DNA of 5,069 nucleotides from Candidatus Woesearchaeota archaeon (lineage in GTDB: Archaea; Nanobdellota; Nanobdellia; Woesearchaeales; JACQSR01). The stretch's first letter is position 1. Each line of letters opens with the position of its first letter. The translations under genes and the position numbers were made by a program. The DNA lies in contig JAHFLI010000076.1 in the NCBI GenBank assembly GCA_023255615.1, forward strand, positions 1 to 5,069, written 5' to 3'. Under the pieces are notes generated by a model. That model had not been told where the DNA came from, did not search any database, and worked only from the letters and a program-made list of their open reading frames with translations. This document shows positions 4,937 to 5,069 of this stretch, one piece after another.

Positions 4937-5069
4937 TTACTTTCTTCGTGCAATAGATACAATCGCAAAAACCAGCAAAATCACAATGATCACAATCAAT
5001 ATGATCAACACTGCTGTATAGGTTGTTGAATCTCGAATGCTCACTGTGGTTGGAGCAACAGGCTGTGCA
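4937..5069 (-). CDS. C-terminal membrane anchor of a probable surface protein (runs off right edge)
   Basis: Reading the minus strand from the right edge, an open frame of 43 codons ends in TAA at 4937-4939. The visible tail is QPVAPTTVSIRDSTTYTAVL, then a long run of Ile, Leu, Val and Ala, ending FAIVSIARRK. This is one transmembrane helix of about 20 residues followed by a positively charged end (ARRK). A Thr/Ser/Pro-rich stretch comes before the helix. By the positive-inside rule the tail is cytoplasmic and the bulk of the protein lies outside the cell. This design is typical of archaeal exported or cell-surface proteins held by a C-terminal anchor. The ectodomain lies beyond the window, so its function cannot be stated. 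It converges with the nucleotidyltransferase gene. Confidence 0.7.
   Translation of the reverse strand, partial: AQPVAPTTVSIRDSTTYTAVLIILIVIIVILLVFAIVSIARRK

Noticed and set aside
1..5069. CRISPR array, insertion sequence or defence island
   Set aside because: No regularly spaced repeats, terminal inverted repeats, transposase or Cas-like proteins were seen.

Overview
The window looks like chromosomal DNA from an AT-rich archaeon, most likely of the DPANN type (Woesearchaeota-like); that placement is inference. The archaeal signs are an RtcB of archaeal type, an archease next to it, TATA boxes about 30-35 bases upstream of start codons, short or absent leaders, and a LAGLIDADG endonuclease of the kind found in archaeal introns.

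Layout, left to right. A minus-strand run transcribed from about 3.5 kb down to the left edge holds a homing endonuclease (2626-3474), the RNA ligase gene rtcB (1149-2651), an unrecognised 285-residue protein (257-1114) and the N-terminal 81 residues of a further gene (1-243). Upstream and on the same strand is archease (3568-3993), the activator of RtcB. It shares a short intergenic region with a plus-strand nucleotidyltransferase-helical fusion gene (4090-4887), and one palindromic TATA box at 4050-4061 could serve both. At the right edge is the 3' end of a convergent minus-strand gene (4937-5069) encoding a C-terminal membrane anchor. No stretch over 300 bases lacks a gene.

The most notable feature is in rtcB. 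The gene is complete and all catalytic residues are present, but after the conserved MPDGH motif there are exactly 33 extra bases with an in-frame TAG. Removing 2400-2432 restores MPDGH-W-GYGFPIGG and a 489-residue protein of normal family length. RtcB is the ligase that seals exons after archaeal intron removal. A tiny intron in its own message would therefore make its synthesis depend on its own activity. I could not build a canonical bulge-helix-bulge motif whose cuts fall at the required places, so an intron is a hypothesis. Suppressed or recoded TAG and a recent disabling insertion remain alternatives.

Archease, ligase and endonuclease together form an RNA-repair/splicing neighbourhood. 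The endonuclease gene runs past the rtcB start, and the strong rtcB ribosome binding site lies inside the end of the endonuclease gene, so the two are probably co-transcribed and translationally linked.
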